Source: an uncultured Bacteroidales bacterium
Lineage (GTDB): Bacteria; Bacteroidota; Bacteroidia; Bacteroidales; UBA932
Assembly: GCA_905235675.1 (NCBI GenBank)
Contig: CAJONC010000012.1
Span: 1-39,248 of the forward strand
Direction: 5' to 3'
DNA: 39,248 nt
The notes beneath the pieces are model-generated. The model made no database searches. It was not told the origin of the DNA and saw nothing but the letters and a program-made list of their open reading frames with translations. Below are positions 24,418-33,287 of the stretch, one piece after another. The translations under genes and the position numbers were made by a program. The first letter of the stretch is position 1. The number at the start of each line of letters is the position of its first letter.

Positions 24418-25716
24418 TTATTTTACCACATGAAGGTGCGGGCCGAAGCGCTCGAAGGCAGCGCGCTCGAGTTCCTCGCGGTCGTCGGGATGGGCTATGC
24501 TTATCATCAGCCTGGCCCTTTCCTGGAGTGATTTTCCGTAAAGGTCCACGGCACCGTATTCGGTCACTATCCAGTGGGCGTCCGCCCTCGGAGTCACCAC
24601 GCCGGAGCCTGGATTGAGGCGGGCCACTATCTTGCCCTTTCCCTTGTTGGTGCGAGACGCAAAGGCCGTTATGCTCTTTCCGCCTTCGCTCATGGACGCT
24701 CCGCGCACGAATTCCAGCTGTCCGCCGGTACCCGAGAAGATACGTTCCCCTATGCTGTCCGCACTTATCTGCCCCGTCAGGTCGACTTCGGTGGCCGAAT
24801 TTATGGCTTTCATATTGGGATTCTGACGAATCACGAAGGGGTCGTTGACATACTTGATATCGCGCATCAGCACGTCCGGATTATGGTCTATGAATGAATA
24901 CACGTCATTGGATCCAAGCAGGAAAGACGCCACAATCTTACCCTGGTCTATCTTTTTGTGCTGTCCGTTGATTACTCCCGCCTTTATCAGCTTCAGCAGG
25001 CCGTCGGCGAACATTTCGGTATGCAGGCCGAGATTCCTGTGGTTCACCAGCTGGGCGGCAAGGGCGTTGGGCAGCGCACCTATTCCCATCTGTATACAGT
25101 CGCCGTCATCAACCAGAGCGGCGCAGTTCTTCCCTATCAGCACCTCGGTGGGAGTGGGTTCAGCGAAATCGGAAGTCACCAGGGGGGTGTCGTCCTGCAC
25201 CAGATAATCGAAGCGATCCAGGCTGAGGAGGTCGCCGTAGGCATAGGGGACGTTGGGATTCACCACGCCTATCACCAGGTCTGCGCTTTCCACGGCCGCC
25301 ACGGAGCAGTCCACAGAAGTACCGAGCGATACGCGTCCCTCCGCATCGGGAAGCGACACCTGCACCAGCGCGGCCCCGAGATGAATCGCACCGCTGCGGT
25401 ACAGTTTCTGGCTTTCGCCGAGATGTACGGGAAGATAGTCGGCATATCCCGCATTCACGTTTGCGCGCACGTTGGGTCCGAGGAAGAAACCCTGGTCGAA
25501 GAATATGCCCTCGTAGCGCGGCTCGCTGTAGGGGGCGGGGCCCTCCGTATGGAAATGATGGAAGTGAAGGTCACGCACGTCGCCCGCATCGGCCCTGCGG
25601 CAGAGCGCCTGAATGAGGCAGTGGGGAACGCTTGCGACACTGCTCAGGTGGATGTGGCTGCCGCTCGGAATATGGCTTACCGCCTCGTCGGCAGATACAT
25701 ATTTTATTGCTTTCAT
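24418..25716 (-). CDS. Acetyl-CoA hydrolase/transferase family protein
   Basis: The 432-residue protein belongs to the acetate/4-hydroxybutyrate CoA-transferase group (AcetylCoA_hydro domains). The catalytic Glu is likely in [15 protein letters not shown] (near 230-245), and the CoA-binding region includes [15 protein letters not shown] and [16 protein letters not shown]. The family moves CoA between acetate and another acyl group (succinyl, butyryl or 4-hydroxybutyryl). With ackA-pta in the same window this suggests acetate-linked fermentation, but the acyl partner cannot be told. It is divergent from mazG. Confidence 0.9.
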   Translation of the reverse strand: MKAIKYVSADEAVSHIPSGSHIHLSSVASVPHCLIQALCRRADAGDVRDLHFHHFHTEGPAPYSEPRYEGIFFDQGFFLGPNVRANVNAGYADYLPVHLGESQKLYRSGAIHLGAALVQVSLPDAEGRVSLGTSVDCSVAAVESADLVIGVVNPNVPYAYGDLLSLDRFDYLVQDDTPLVTSDFAEPTPTEVLIGKNCAALVDDGDCIQMGIGALPNALAAQLVNHRNLGLHTEMFADGLLKLIKAGVINGQHKKIDQGKIVASFLLGSNDVYSFIDHNPDVLMRDIKYVNDPFVIRQNPNMKAINSATEVDLTGQISADSIGERIFSGTGGQLEFVRGASMSEGGKSITAFASRTNKGKGKIVARLNPGSGVVTPRADAHWIVTEYGAVDLYGKSLQERARLMISIAHPDDREELERAAFERFGPHLHVVK

Positions 25717-25729
25717 CGATGAATATTTT

Positions 25730-25737
25730 TAATTTTG
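25730..25737 (+). promoter_or_regulatory. -7 box of mazG
   Basis: TAATTTTG matches TAnnTTTG and leaves about 30 nt to the mazG ATG. ATTG 20 nt upstream (25706-25709) is a near match to the -33. Confidence 0.5.
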
Positions 25738-25747
25738 CAACAATCTA

Positions 25748-25755
25748 CAAATTTA
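25748..25755 (-). promoter_or_regulatory. -7 box of the CoA-transferase gene
   Basis: On the minus strand TAAATTTG matches TAnnTTTG, 31 nt from the start codon. It is interleaved with the mazG promoter. Confidence 0.5.
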
Positions 25756-25767
25756 AGAAATATTCCG

Positions 25768-26559
25768 ATGCACACAAGAGAAGAAAAGCTCGAAGCCTTT
25801 GCAAAAGCACTCGACATAATGGAAACCCTGAGGGCCAAATGCCCGTGGAACGCCTCCCAGACCAACGAAAGCCTGAGGCCGCTTACCGTGGAAGAAGTAT
25901 ATGAACTCAGCGATGCCGTGCTGCGCGGCGACGATGCCGACCTGCGCAAGGAACTCGGGGACGTGCTGCTGCATGTCATCTTTTATTCCCGCATCGCGGA
26001 AGAAGAAGGCCGCTGGGACATCGCCGACGTGCTCGAAGGCCTGTGCAACAAGATGATTTTCCGCCATCCCCACGTTTTCGGCGACGGGGCCTCGGAGGGC
26101 ATGACCGAAGAGGATGTCGCAAAGAACTGGGAACTTATCAAAACCAGGGAAAAAGGCGGCAACCGCACCATACTCGGGGGCGTGCCCAAGAGCTTCCCTC
26201 CCCTGCTCAAGGCCTATGCCATGCAGGACAAAGCCAAGTCGGTGGGCTTCGACTGGGAAGAAAAGCAGCAGGTCTGGGAAAAGGTGCGCGAAGAACTCGG
26301 CGAAGTGCTCGAGGCCGTCGACGAAGAAGATCCCGCACACATGGAGGAGGAATTCGGCGACCTTCTATTCGCCGTGGTGAACGCATCCAGGCTATACGGC
26401 ACGGACCCTTCGGTCGCGCTCGACAAGGCCTGCGAGAAATTCAGCAGACGTTTCGGCTACCTGGAATCCCAAACACTTGCCAAAGGCCTGGACCTCAAGC
26501 AGATGACACTTGCAGAGATGGATGCGATATGGGATGAAGGCAAGGCCAGGGGCCTATGA
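25768..26559 (+). CDS. mazG: Nucleoside triphosphate pyrophosphohydrolase MazG
   Basis: MazG hydrolyses NTPs and dNTPs to monophosphates and pyrophosphate, cleaning the nucleotide pool. The 263-residue product has two MazG domains. The first (about 20-100) starts with LRAKCPWNASQTNESLRP and has the metal-binding acidic set in VEEVYELSDA and LRKELGDVLLHVIFYSRIAE. The second (about 165-245) has the matching EEFGDLLFAVVNASRL. The ATG at 25768 is preferred to an in-frame TTG at 25735, which overlaps the promoter box. Its 3' end overlaps that of cstA on the other strand by 6 nt. Confidence 0.95.
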   Translation: MHTREEKLEAFAKALDIMETLRAKCPWNASQTNESLRPLTVEEVYELSDAVLRGDDADLRKELGDVLLHVIFYSRIAEEEGRWDIADVLEGLCNKMIFRHPHVFGDGASEGMTEEDVAKNWELIKTREKGGNRTILGGVPKSFPPLLKAYAMQDKAKSVGFDWEEKQQVWEKVREELGEVLEAVDEEDPAHMEEEFGDLLFAVVNASRLYGTDPSVALDKACEKFSRRFGYLESQTLAKGLDLKQMTLAEMDAIWDEGKARGL

Positions 26560-28017
26560 CGGCAGTTTCCTGCCTCTCAGGACATAATACATCGCCATAG
26601 AAATCACGAACATTCCCGTTCCGATGTAAGGAATCCAGCTTGACGGGAGGTTGAAGCCTATTTTGTCCACGCAGATATAGGTAGTGCACACCGAGGTCAT
26701 GAAGCAGGCGGGCAGCAGGGTTATCAGGTAATAAGGCTTCCTGCCCTTGTTAATCGTCAGCCATGCGGTTGCCGTCCAGAGCGTGAAGCATGCAAGAGTC
26801 TGGTTGGCCCAGCCGAAATAACGCCAGATGGTGTTGAAACCGTTTTCATCGGCAATGTTGAACCAGAGCAGCAAGGCTGCGACACCGAACAGGGGGATTG
26901 CAATCACGAGCCTGTTCGCATGTTTTTTCTGGTCGAGCCTGAAGAAATCCGCCAATATCAGACGGGCGCTGCGGAACGCGGTGTCGCCGCTGGTGATGGG
27001 AGCCGCGACCACGCCGAGTATCGCAAGTACGCTGCCGGTAATGCCGAGCCAGCTCCTGCAGACCTTGGTTACCACCGTAGGAGCAGAAGCGCTCAGGTCG
27101 GAACCCACGGCGGCGGCTCCCCCGTCGAAGAAGAAATACGACGAAACGGCGGCCCAGACAAGGGCGACTATTCCTTCGGTAATCATTGCTCCGTAGAAAG
27201 CGGGGCGGCCGAGTTTTTCGTTCTGCACGCATCTTGCCATAAGAGGGCTCTGGGTGGCATGGAAGCCGGAAACAGCCCCGCAGGCTATGGTAATGAAGAG
27301 GCAAGGGAATATAGGCTGGCCATTCAGCCCCACGGAAGGTCCGCGGTTGCCGAGCCCGTCCCAGATTTCAGGGATGGAAGGCCACTTCACGAAGAGGCAT
27401 ACGCACAGCGCGGCTGCCATGAAAAGCATGGAGAATGCAAAAAAAGGATACAGGCGCCCTATAACCTTGCTTATCGGCAGCATGGTCGCGATAATATAAT
27501 ATATGAATATTATGGCAATCCATATCATTATGCTTTTATCCCAGGAGCCTATCTTTACCATGTCGTCGAGTATGATGGCAGGGCTGAACACGAAGACCGT
27601 TCCCACAAGCAACAGCAGCACGAGGGAAAATACCAGCATAACGGCATGGGTACCCCTGCCGAAGTACTGCCTGACGATTTCCGGCAGTCCGGCGCCTCCA
27701 TGACGTATGGACAGCATGCCGGTGAAATAATCGTGCACCGCCCCTGCGAAAATGCAACCGAAAACTATCCAGAGGTAGCTCGAAGGGCCGAATTTCGCTC
27801 CCATTATGGCTCCGAAGATAGGCCCCGTTCCCGCTATGTTGAGGAACTGAATCATGTAAATCTTCCAAGCCGGCATAGGCACGTAGTCGATGCCGTCAGC
27901 TTTGGAGACAGCCGGCGTAACGCGATTGGGGTCGGGTCCGAACACTTTCTCCACGAAACGGCCATAGAGGAAATAGCCCAGCACCAGGGCCACGAGACAT
28001 ATAATGAACGAATACAT
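26554..28017 (-). CDS. cstA: CstA-family carbon-starvation peptide/pyruvate transporter
   Basis: The 487-residue protein is an integral membrane protein with more than ten hydrophobic helices. It shows the CstA signature region with QFLNIAGTGPIFGAIMGAKF (near 58-77), then AGAVHDYFTGMLSIRHGGAG and SGDTAFRSARLILADFF. It is the short class (about 480 residues) rather than the 700-residue E. coli form. CstA proteins take up peptides or pyruvate; which applies here is unknown. Its start overlaps the rsmD stop by 1 nt (TGATG), so it is coupled to rsmD. It ends in the opposing mazG gene. Confidence 0.92.
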   Translation of the reverse strand: MYSFIICLVALVLGYFLYGRFVEKVFGPDPNRVTPAVSKADGIDYVPMPAWKIYMIQFLNIAGTGPIFGAIMGAKFGPSSYLWIVFGCIFAGAVHDYFTGMLSIRHGGAGLPEIVRQYFGRGTHAVMLVFSLVLLLLVGTVFVFSPAIILDDMVKIGSWDKSIMIWIAIIFIYYIIATMLPISKVIGRLYPFFAFSMLFMAAALCVCLFVKWPSIPEIWDGLGNRGPSVGLNGQPIFPCLFITIACGAVSGFHATQSPLMARCVQNEKLGRPAFYGAMITEGIVALVWAAVSSYFFFDGGAAAVGSDLSASAPTVVTKVCRSWLGITGSVLAILGVVAAPITSGDTAFRSARLILADFFRLDQKKHANRLVIAIPLFGVAALLLWFNIADENGFNTIWRYFGWANQTLACFTLWTATAWLTINKGRKPYYLITLLPACFMTSVCTTYICVDKIGFNLPSSWIPYIGTGMFVISMAMYYVLRGRKLPS

Positions 28018-28562
28018 CAGGCGTCGTTTTTTGGTTCAAAGAATGAGAAATGCACCCTGCCGTAAGTTTTCTCCTTCACAAAGCAGGGATGGGCGGTGAA
28101 AGAATGCTCATCGCCATGTTCGAGTATGAAATAGCAACCGGGATGGAGGATTCCGCGGGAGAGAACCTTGTCGGGAATGGTTTCCAGGCCATCGAGGGCA
28201 TAAGGCGGATCGGCGAAGACGATGTCGAATTTCTCGTTGCAGATGGGAAGGAAGTCGAACACATTGTCGCGCACCATAACGACATTGTCCAGGCCAAGCC
28301 TTGCAGCCTCCTTTTTAATGAAAGAGGCATTTTCGCGGGCCATCTCCACGCAATAGACGCGGGAAGCGCCGCGCGATGCAAATTCGAAACTTATCGATCC
28401 GGTCCCTCCGAAAAGATCGAGCACCTTCAGATCCTCGAACTCGTACTCGTTGCCAAGCACATTGAAAAGGCCTTCCTTTGCAAAATCCGTCGTAGGCCTG
28501 GCGGAATAACGCGCAGGCAGGTCAAGGGTTTTCCCCTTCAGCCTTCCACCGATGATTCTCAT
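28017..28562 (-). CDS. rsmD: 16S rRNA (guanine-N2)-methyltransferase RsmD
   Basis: RsmD methylates G966 (E. coli numbering) of 16S rRNA. The 181-residue protein starts MRIIGGRLKGKTLDLP, the normal RsmD opening. It has the SAM-binding VLDLFGGTGSISFEFASRGA (near 44-63) and the catalytic FDIVFADPPYAL (near 118-129). A longer open frame extends upstream to 28814, but that part lies in the previous gene in another frame and is not protein-like. It overlaps the DUF3822-like gene by 4 nt and cstA by 1 nt. Confidence 0.93.
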   Translation of the reverse strand: MRIIGGRLKGKTLDLPARYSARPTTDFAKEGLFNVLGNEYEFEDLKVLDLFGGTGSISFEFASRGASRVYCVEMARENASFIKKEAARLGLDNVVMVRDNVFDFLPICNEKFDIVFADPPYALDGLETIPDKVLSRGILHPGCYFILEHGDEHSFTAHPCFVKEKTYGRVHFSFFEPKNDA

Positions 28563-29041
28563 AGCTGGTCCACAGCCTTGAAATAACGGTACAGCGACAT
28601 CTCCTCCTCCGGCCCCACCAGGCTGCGCATGCAGATGGTGGAAACTTCGGGATTGAGCTGCAACTGTTTGAGCGCAAGGAAGATATAATACTCGGCAGTG
28701 GTAAAGTCGGGCGCCTCGAAGACATTGGCGAGCAGCAGGCTCCCGCCCTGGGCTATTCCCAGAAACAGATATCCGTCCCTGTGGGAAGCGACTATCTTGT
28801 TGTAATCGGGGCACGACGGGAGGTCGCGCAGCACGTAATAAAGTTCCGGAAGAGCTGTAACATCCTCACTGCCCGCATCATAGACAAGCACCGCATCATA
28901 CTGCGGCACCTCGGTCCATTTGACGCAAGCCCCTTCCTTCAAACACACGACTTCTGCGAGGATTTCTCCAGCAGAAGTCGGATTGAAGAAATGCATCGGC
29001 ACCAGGGTGCACGAAGAAGTGGGAATGGAAATCTCCTCCAC
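28559..29041 (-). CDS. DUF3822-like protein, short form
   Basis: The 160-residue product sits directly upstream of rsmD, where Bacteroidota usually carry a DUF3822 protein. The C-terminal part with EYYIFLALKQLQLNPEVSTI, SLVGPEEEMSLYRYFKAVDQ fits that family as I know it. Usual members are about 250-280 residues, so this one would lack roughly the first third. It starts with GTG at 29041, 2 nt after the stop of the upstream gene, and no longer in-frame start exists because that stop is close by. Function is unknown; the family is thought to have an actin-like fold. Assignment rests mostly on context. Confidence 0.6.
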   Translation of the reverse strand: MEEISIPTSSCTLVPMHFFNPTSAGEILAEVVCLKEGACVKWTEVPQYDAVLVYDAGSEDVTALPELYYVLRDLPSCPDYNKIVASHRDGYLFLGIAQGGSLLLANVFEAPDFTTAEYYIFLALKQLQLNPEVSTICMRSLVGPEEEMSLYRYFKAVDQL

Positions 29042-29043
29042 TG

Positions 29044-29739
29044 TTACTCCCAGTTACCGGCGTTGTTGTTAGGTGCGGTGATGGAACCAACCTGCAGGCC
29101 TTCGTAACGGTTCTGGTCACGCCTCTCGCAATCCAGATTGATACGGAGCTGGTTGTCCATGCCCTTCAGCAGGAGTTTGTAAGGCATCTTGGCCTCGAAC
29201 AGGGGAACCTGGACACCGGAAACAGTCTTCACGACGGCCTCCATGAGCACGGGAGCGCCTCCTGAATAAGGAATGGTGGAAAGGGAGTCCACATTGAAAT
29301 TGTCCCTGCGGAGGAAGAGGGTATCCTTGACGGGGATTTTGGTCTCGACGGAGAACACGAGGTTTTTGTCGCCGGCCTCATAAAGTTTGAGGAAGTCCTC
29401 TCCTGTCATCTTCTTGCGCGAAGCCTTCTTGATCTTCTCGGTATGTGCGACGGCTACTGAATCGTCCATTGAACCCACCTGCATCACGATTCCCATTTCG
29501 CCATTGTTGTAGAAATCCTTGAGGGAGTCGATGGAAGACGTAAACCTGCCGTTCACGCTCTTGAAAGCAACCTGAAGGGTGCGGATGTCCTTGAGACGCT
29601 GGATTGCCACGGTTTCGCGGACAGCCTTCTCCTTGTTGAAGTTAACGGGCTTCATGACGCTCTTCACGATTGCATCGACAAGAAAGACGATAACAACCAA
29701 AAGTACAATTTCGATGATAATCTTGACTGCTTTTTTCAT
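29044..29739 (-). CDS. Membrane-anchored protein of unknown function
   Basis: The 231-residue protein has one N-terminal membrane helix (about 6-28) with a basic start. A predicted periplasmic part follows: a helical segment (about 38-75, with TVAIQRLKDIRTLQVAFKS) and a mixed alpha/beta region. Positively charged residues (KKASRKK) occur around 105. The end is Asn-rich (PNNNAGNWE). It resembles conserved Bacteroidota proteins of unknown role, and the helix followed by a short repeat of the pattern seen in pilin-like or type II secretion pseudopilins (residues 6-60) is only a weak hint. It leads the unit with the DUF3822-like gene, rsmD and cstA. Confidence 0.75.
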   Translation of the reverse strand: MKKAVKIIIEIVLLVVIVFLVDAIVKSVMKPVNFNKEKAVRETVAIQRLKDIRTLQVAFKSVNGRFTSSIDSLKDFYNNGEMGIVMQVGSMDDSVAVAHTEKIKKASRKKMTGEDFLKLYEAGDKNLVFSVETKIPVKDTLFLRRDNFNVDSLSTIPYSGGAPVLMEAVVKTVSGVQVPLFEAKMPYKLLLKGMDNQLRINLDCERRDQNRYEGLQVGSITAPNNNAGNWE

Positions 29740-29774
29740 ATTGTCTGTTTTACTTAATTTCGACTATATCCGCA

Positions 29775-29782
29775 CAAAGTTA
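29775..29782 (-). promoter_or_regulatory. -7 box of the minus-strand unit ending in cstA
   Basis: On the minus strand TAACTTTG matches TAnnTTTG, 35 nt from the start codon at 29739. Confidence 0.5.
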
Positions 29783-29801
29783 GAAATTTCATTTCTGAAA
29801 T
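29783..29801. promoter_or_regulatory. Overlapping AT-rich palindromes between divergent promoters
   Basis: The stretch contains GAAATTTC and ATTTC-T-GAAAT, which overlap, along with AGAAAT-TTC-ATTTCT. It lies between the two divergent -7 boxes (29775-29782 and 29815-29822). It could be a shared operator, but such AT-rich symmetry can also occur by chance. Confidence 0.25.
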
Positions 29802-29814
29802 GCAATAATCTTAT

Positions 29815-29822
29815 TAAATTTG
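29815..29822 (+). promoter_or_regulatory. -7 box of the five-gene nrnA-GHL10 operon
   Basis: TAAATTTG matches TAnnTTTG. TTTC 19 nt upstream (29792-29795) is a near match to the -33. The first in-frame ATG at 29825 lies only 2 nt after the box and would not be transcribed fully, so the ATG at 29843 is the better start. Confidence 0.5.
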
Positions 29823-29842
29823 CGATGAAATTTCCTTCCGGA

Positions 29843-30895
29843 ATGCAGGGTCTGACACAAAATATCATTCAGGCACTTTCAGAGTTGCTCTCCACCGCAC
29901 GGAAAGTTTGCATCGTGGTGCACACGCACCCCGACGGCGACGCCATAGGCAGCGGTCTGGCTTTCATGCACTACCTGCGCGAAGTACAGGGGAAAGACGC
30001 CTGCCTTGTAATTCCCGACGAAGCGCCGTCCACCCTCTCGTTCCTTACATCCGGCGAAGATATCATCAATGCTGAAACCGAAACGGAACGGGCCTCAAGG
30101 GCGATTTCGGAAAGCGGTCTGATAGCCTTTCTCGACCTCAACGAGATGCACCGCTGCGAAGCCGCGCTGCCATTTGTCGAAAAATCGGACGCCCCGAGGC
30201 TTCTGATAGACCATCACGCAAAGCCCTGCACCGAAGGTTTCGACCTTGCCATCTCCCGTCCGGATGCATCTTCCACCTGCGAAATACTTTTCTTCGTGCT
30301 CAAGGCCCTCGAAAACGGCAGCATGGAAAGAATTCCCGCGAAGGCGCTTTACAACCTGATGACGGGCCTCACCACCGACACCAACAACTTCGCAAATTCC
30401 GTCGGAGACAGCACCCTGCAGGTTGCGGGGGAACTCATCGGCGCCGGAGTCGACCGCGATGACATACTCGGCCATCTCTACCACGAAGACCGCCCCGAAC
30501 GCCTCAGGGCCAACTGCGACCTTGCAGCCAACCATCTCACCATACTCCCCTGCGGCCTGGCCTACATTATCCTGACCGAAGAAATGAGCAAGGCCTACGG
30601 GCTCCTTCCCGGCGAGACCGACGGGCTGGTAAACCTGCCGCTGAGCGTCAAAGAAGTGGTTGTCAGCATCTTCCTCCACGAAGAGAACGGATTGTTCCGA
30701 GTCAGCATCAGAAGCAAGAGAGGCTGGTCGGCGAGAAGAATCGCCGAAGACCATTTTCACGGAGGCGGCCACGAAATGGCTTCCGGAGGAAAACTCCGCT
30801 GGCCGGAGGACATAGCTTCCCCCGACTGCGCGGCGGCATATATAGAATCGATTGCGGCACGATTTCTGCCAAACTACAAAGCCGTACTACAATGA
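29843..30895 (+). CDS. NrnA-like DHH/DHHA1 phosphoesterase
   Basis: The 350-residue protein is a DHH-family phosphoesterase of the nano-RNase/pAp-phosphatase type. Motif I is VVHTHPDGDAIGSGLAF (near 27-43), motif II is IAFLDLNEMHR, motif III is LLIDHHAKP, and motif IV is TGLTTDTNNFAN. The C-terminal DHHA1 domain has the substrate-binding GGGHEMASGGKL (near 307-318). All metal-binding Asp and His residues are present. Such enzymes degrade short RNA oligomers, pAp or cyclic dinucleotide products. The start at 29843 is chosen because the ATG at 29825 is too near the promoter box. Its stop overlaps the next gene by 4 nt. Confidence 0.92.
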   Translation: MQGLTQNIIQALSELLSTARKVCIVVHTHPDGDAIGSGLAFMHYLREVQGKDACLVIPDEAPSTLSFLTSGEDIINAETETERASRAISESGLIAFLDLNEMHRCEAALPFVEKSDAPRLLIDHHAKPCTEGFDLAISRPDASSTCEILFFVLKALENGSMERIPAKALYNLMTGLTTDTNNFANSVGDSTLQVAGELIGAGVDRDDILGHLYHEDRPERLRANCDLAANHLTILPCGLAYIILTEEMSKAYGLLPGETDGLVNLPLSVKEVVVSIFLHEENGLFRVSIRSKRGWSARRIAEDHFHGGGHEMASGGKLRWPEDIASPDCAAAYIESIAARFLPNYKAVLQ

Positions 30896-31914
30896 ACATG
30901 AAAAAGACCATATATACAATACTGCCGCTCACGGCAATGATGCTGCTGCATTCATGTGCACGTCCCGCCGAAACGGGCCTGAACGATGCAGCGGTACTCT
31001 ACTTCGAATCGTGGATCAGCCAGAACTATCCAACCGCGACCAAAACGCCTCTCGGATCCTACATTATCAGCGAAGAAACCGGAAGCGGCACCCCCATGAG
31101 CATATTCCCGTATTTCCGCATCAACTACAGTTCATACACTCTCGACGGAGAGCTTTCCGGCACCACCGTCGAATCCGTGGCAAGACAGAACAACATCTAC
31201 AGCAAAACGACTTTCTACGGCCCCATGTTCGGATACCGCGGAGAGAACTATGATGCAATGTCGTCGGGCCTCGAAGAGATTCTTTCCATGATGAACGGAG
31301 GCGGCAGATGCAAGGTTGCCATTCCAGGATGGCTCAGCACCTCCGACCGATACGACACCCCCGAGGAATACATCAAGAACTGCTCCGGCACCGACCTCAT
31401 CTACGATCTCGAGCTCGTGGAGCCCATCTTCGACATAGAGAGCTGGGAGAAGGATTCCCTCACCAGATTTGTAAGAAATAACTGGCCCGGAGCCCGTCTG
31501 GATTCTCTGGACGGCTTCTGGTACCAGCGCCTCGACTCGGGATCAGACAAGAGCATCACCAAAGATTCCACGGTTTACATCAATTATATAGGGCGCAGGC
31601 TGGACGGTGCCGTGTTCGACACCAACATCGCCGATACCGCCAAGGTGTGGGGACTGTATTCGGATTCCAAGGAATACGCGCCCTCCAAAATCAAATGGTA
31701 CTCCTCGGACCAGGATTACAAATCCATCACCATGGGGAGCGACGAATCATCGATCATAGAAGGTTTTGCATTCGCCCTCAGCAGGATGCACCGGATGGAG
31801 AAGGGAATCTGCTTCTTCTGGTCGGGGCTGGGATACTCTGCAAGCGGCAGCGGATCCTCAATTCCCGCCTACTGCCCCCTCAGTTTCGAAATTGAAATGA
31901 CGACTGAACCCTGA
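30892..31914 (+). CDS. Lipoprotein with two FKBP-type PPIase-like domains
   Basis: The 340-residue protein has a signal peptide and lipobox LLHSC (Cys near residue 22). Two FKBP-like regions follow. The first (about 50-175) is diverged, with FPYFRINYSSYTLDGELSG. The second (about 225-335) is clearer: the opening strand STVYINYIGRRLDGAVFDTN and the closing IPAYCPLSFEIEM match the FKBP framework. Such outer-envelope FKBP lipoproteins help fold exported proteins in Bacteroidota, and some are linked to gliding or type IX secretion. Whether either domain is active is uncertain. It overlaps the DHH gene by 4 nt and the MATE gene by 1 nt. Confidence 0.8.
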   Translation: MNMKKTIYTILPLTAMMLLHSCARPAETGLNDAAVLYFESWISQNYPTATKTPLGSYIISEETGSGTPMSIFPYFRINYSSYTLDGELSGTTVESVARQNNIYSKTTFYGPMFGYRGENYDAMSSGLEEILSMMNGGGRCKVAIPGWLSTSDRYDTPEEYIKNCSGTDLIYDLELVEPIFDIESWEKDSLTRFVRNNWPGARLDSLDGFWYQRLDSGSDKSITKDSTVYINYIGRRLDGAVFDTNIADTAKVWGLYSDSKEYAPSKIKWYSSDQDYKSITMGSDESSIIEGFAFALSRMHRMEKGICFFWSGLGYSASGSGSSIPAYCPLSFEIEMTTEP

Positions 31915-33287
31915 TGAACGATACACGCAGGTCCCCCATTGATCTGGAGACCAAAAAGATTGGCACACTTCTCAAGGAATACGCGGTCCCGGGCATTATT
32001 GCCATGACCGCGAGTTCTTTGTATAACATGGTGGACAGCATTTTCATCGGGCATATCCCGGGTTCCGGAGCGCTTGCCATTTCCGGAGTGTCCGTATGCT
32101 TTCCGCTGATGAACCTCGGCACCGCCATAGGCACCCTGATAGGCGTCGGCGCCTCCACGCTCGTGTCCATACTCCTCGGGCGCAAAGACTATGAAAACGC
32201 GCAGAAAGTACTTCCCAACGTGGTCACGCTGAACGTGGTGCTGGGAGCCATCTATTCCATACTCATACTTCTTTTCCTGAAGCCGGTACTGTTCTTCTTC
32301 GGCGCCAGCGAAGCGATATATCCCTTTGCGCGCGACTACATGGTGGTAATCCTCATAGGATTCATCATCTCGCACCTGTATTTCTGCCTGAACAGCATGA
32401 TACGATCCACCGGCAACCCCCGGCTTGCGATGAACCTGACGCTGTTCACCGTAATATTCAACGCGGTACTGGATCCTCTCTTCATCTTCACCTTCGGAAT
32501 GGGGATAAGGGGTGCGGCCATAGCCACGGTGCTATGCCAGACCATATCCCTCGCCTACTGCCTGATATACTTCTCCTCGGAAAAGAACGTCGTTCACTTC
32601 GGCAGGCGCATCTTTGCCTACGATGCAAAGATTGCCCGCAGATCCCTTTCCATAGGCATGGGGCCCTTCCTGATGAACACAGCCGCCTGCCTGGTTGCAA
32701 TGTTCATCAACCAGCAGCTGCGAAATTACGGAGGGGACTTTGCAATCGGTGCCTACGGCATTATAAACCGCTTCTCCTTCCTATTTCTGATGGTAGTGAT
32801 GGGCCTGAATCAGGGCATGCAGCCAATAGCAAGTTACAACTTCGGGGCCGGCAAACCCAAGAGAGTGAGGGAAGTATACAGGCTTACCGTCGCCTGGGCC
32901 ACCGCCGCGTGCATGCTCGGTTTCATAATCTGCGAGTTCTTCCCCGGGCCGGCAGTTTCAATTTTCACCAACGATCCGGAGCTCAAAGCCAATGCGGAGC
33001 ACGGAATGAGGATAATGAACTGCATGTTTCCGATAATCGGGTTCCAGATAGTCAGCACCAACCTGTTCCAGTGCCTCGGAATGGTGAAGAAGAGCATTTT
33101 CCTGTCGCTCAGCCGCCAGCTGCTCTTCCTGCTCCCCGCGCTTTATATCCTGCCCCTGTTCTACGGAATAGAGGGAATATGGGCAAGCTATCCTGTTTCG
33201 GACGCCATATCGTCCATCCTTACCATAATTCTCATAATACGTCTTACCCGCCAGCTCGACAGGGATGCACTTGAAAATCAAATATAA
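31914..33287 (+). CDS. MATE-family efflux transporter
   Basis: The 457-residue membrane protein has about twelve hydrophobic helices in two similar halves, the normal MATE layout. The first half includes SSLYNMVDSIFIGHIPGSGALAISG-type sequence (a MATE N-lobe motif), and the second half has a matching GLNQGMQPIASYNFGAGKPKRV segment near residue 300. MATE transporters export drugs or metabolites using a Na+ or H+ gradient. The substrate is unknown. It overlaps the lipoprotein gene by 1 nt (TGATG) and the serine hydrolase gene by 23 nt. Confidence 0.93.
   Translation: MNDTRRSPIDLETKKIGTLLKEYAVPGIIAMTASSLYNMVDSIFIGHIPGSGALAISGVSVCFPLMNLGTAIGTLIGVGASTLVSILLGRKDYENAQKVLPNVVTLNVVLGAIYSILILLFLKPVLFFFGASEAIYPFARDYMVVILIGFIISHLYFCLNSMIRSTGNPRLAMNLTLFTVIFNAVLDPLFIFTFGMGIRGAAIATVLCQTISLAYCLIYFSSEKNVVHFGRRIFAYDAKIARRSLSIGMGPFLMNTAACLVAMFINQQLRNYGGDFAIGAYGIINRFSFLFLMVVMGLNQGMQPIASYNFGAGKPKRVREVYRLTVAWATAACMLGFIICEFFPGPAVSIFTNDPELKANAEHGMRIMNCMFPIIGFQIVSTNLFQCLGMVKKSIFLSLSRQLLFLLPALYILPLFYGIEGIWASYPVSDAISSILTIILIIRLTRQLDRDALENQI

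Noticed and set aside
26561..26574. Hairpin GGCAG-N4-CTGCC with a GAAA loop on the minus strand, at the mazG/cstA junction.
   Set aside because: No U-tract follows on either strand, and it lies within the cstA coding end. A 5-bp stem is weak evidence for a terminator.
28563..28814. N-terminal extension of rsmD by 84 codons.
   Set aside because: The true RsmD opening MRIIGG starts at 28562. The extension lies in the DUF3822-like gene in another frame and does not look like protein.
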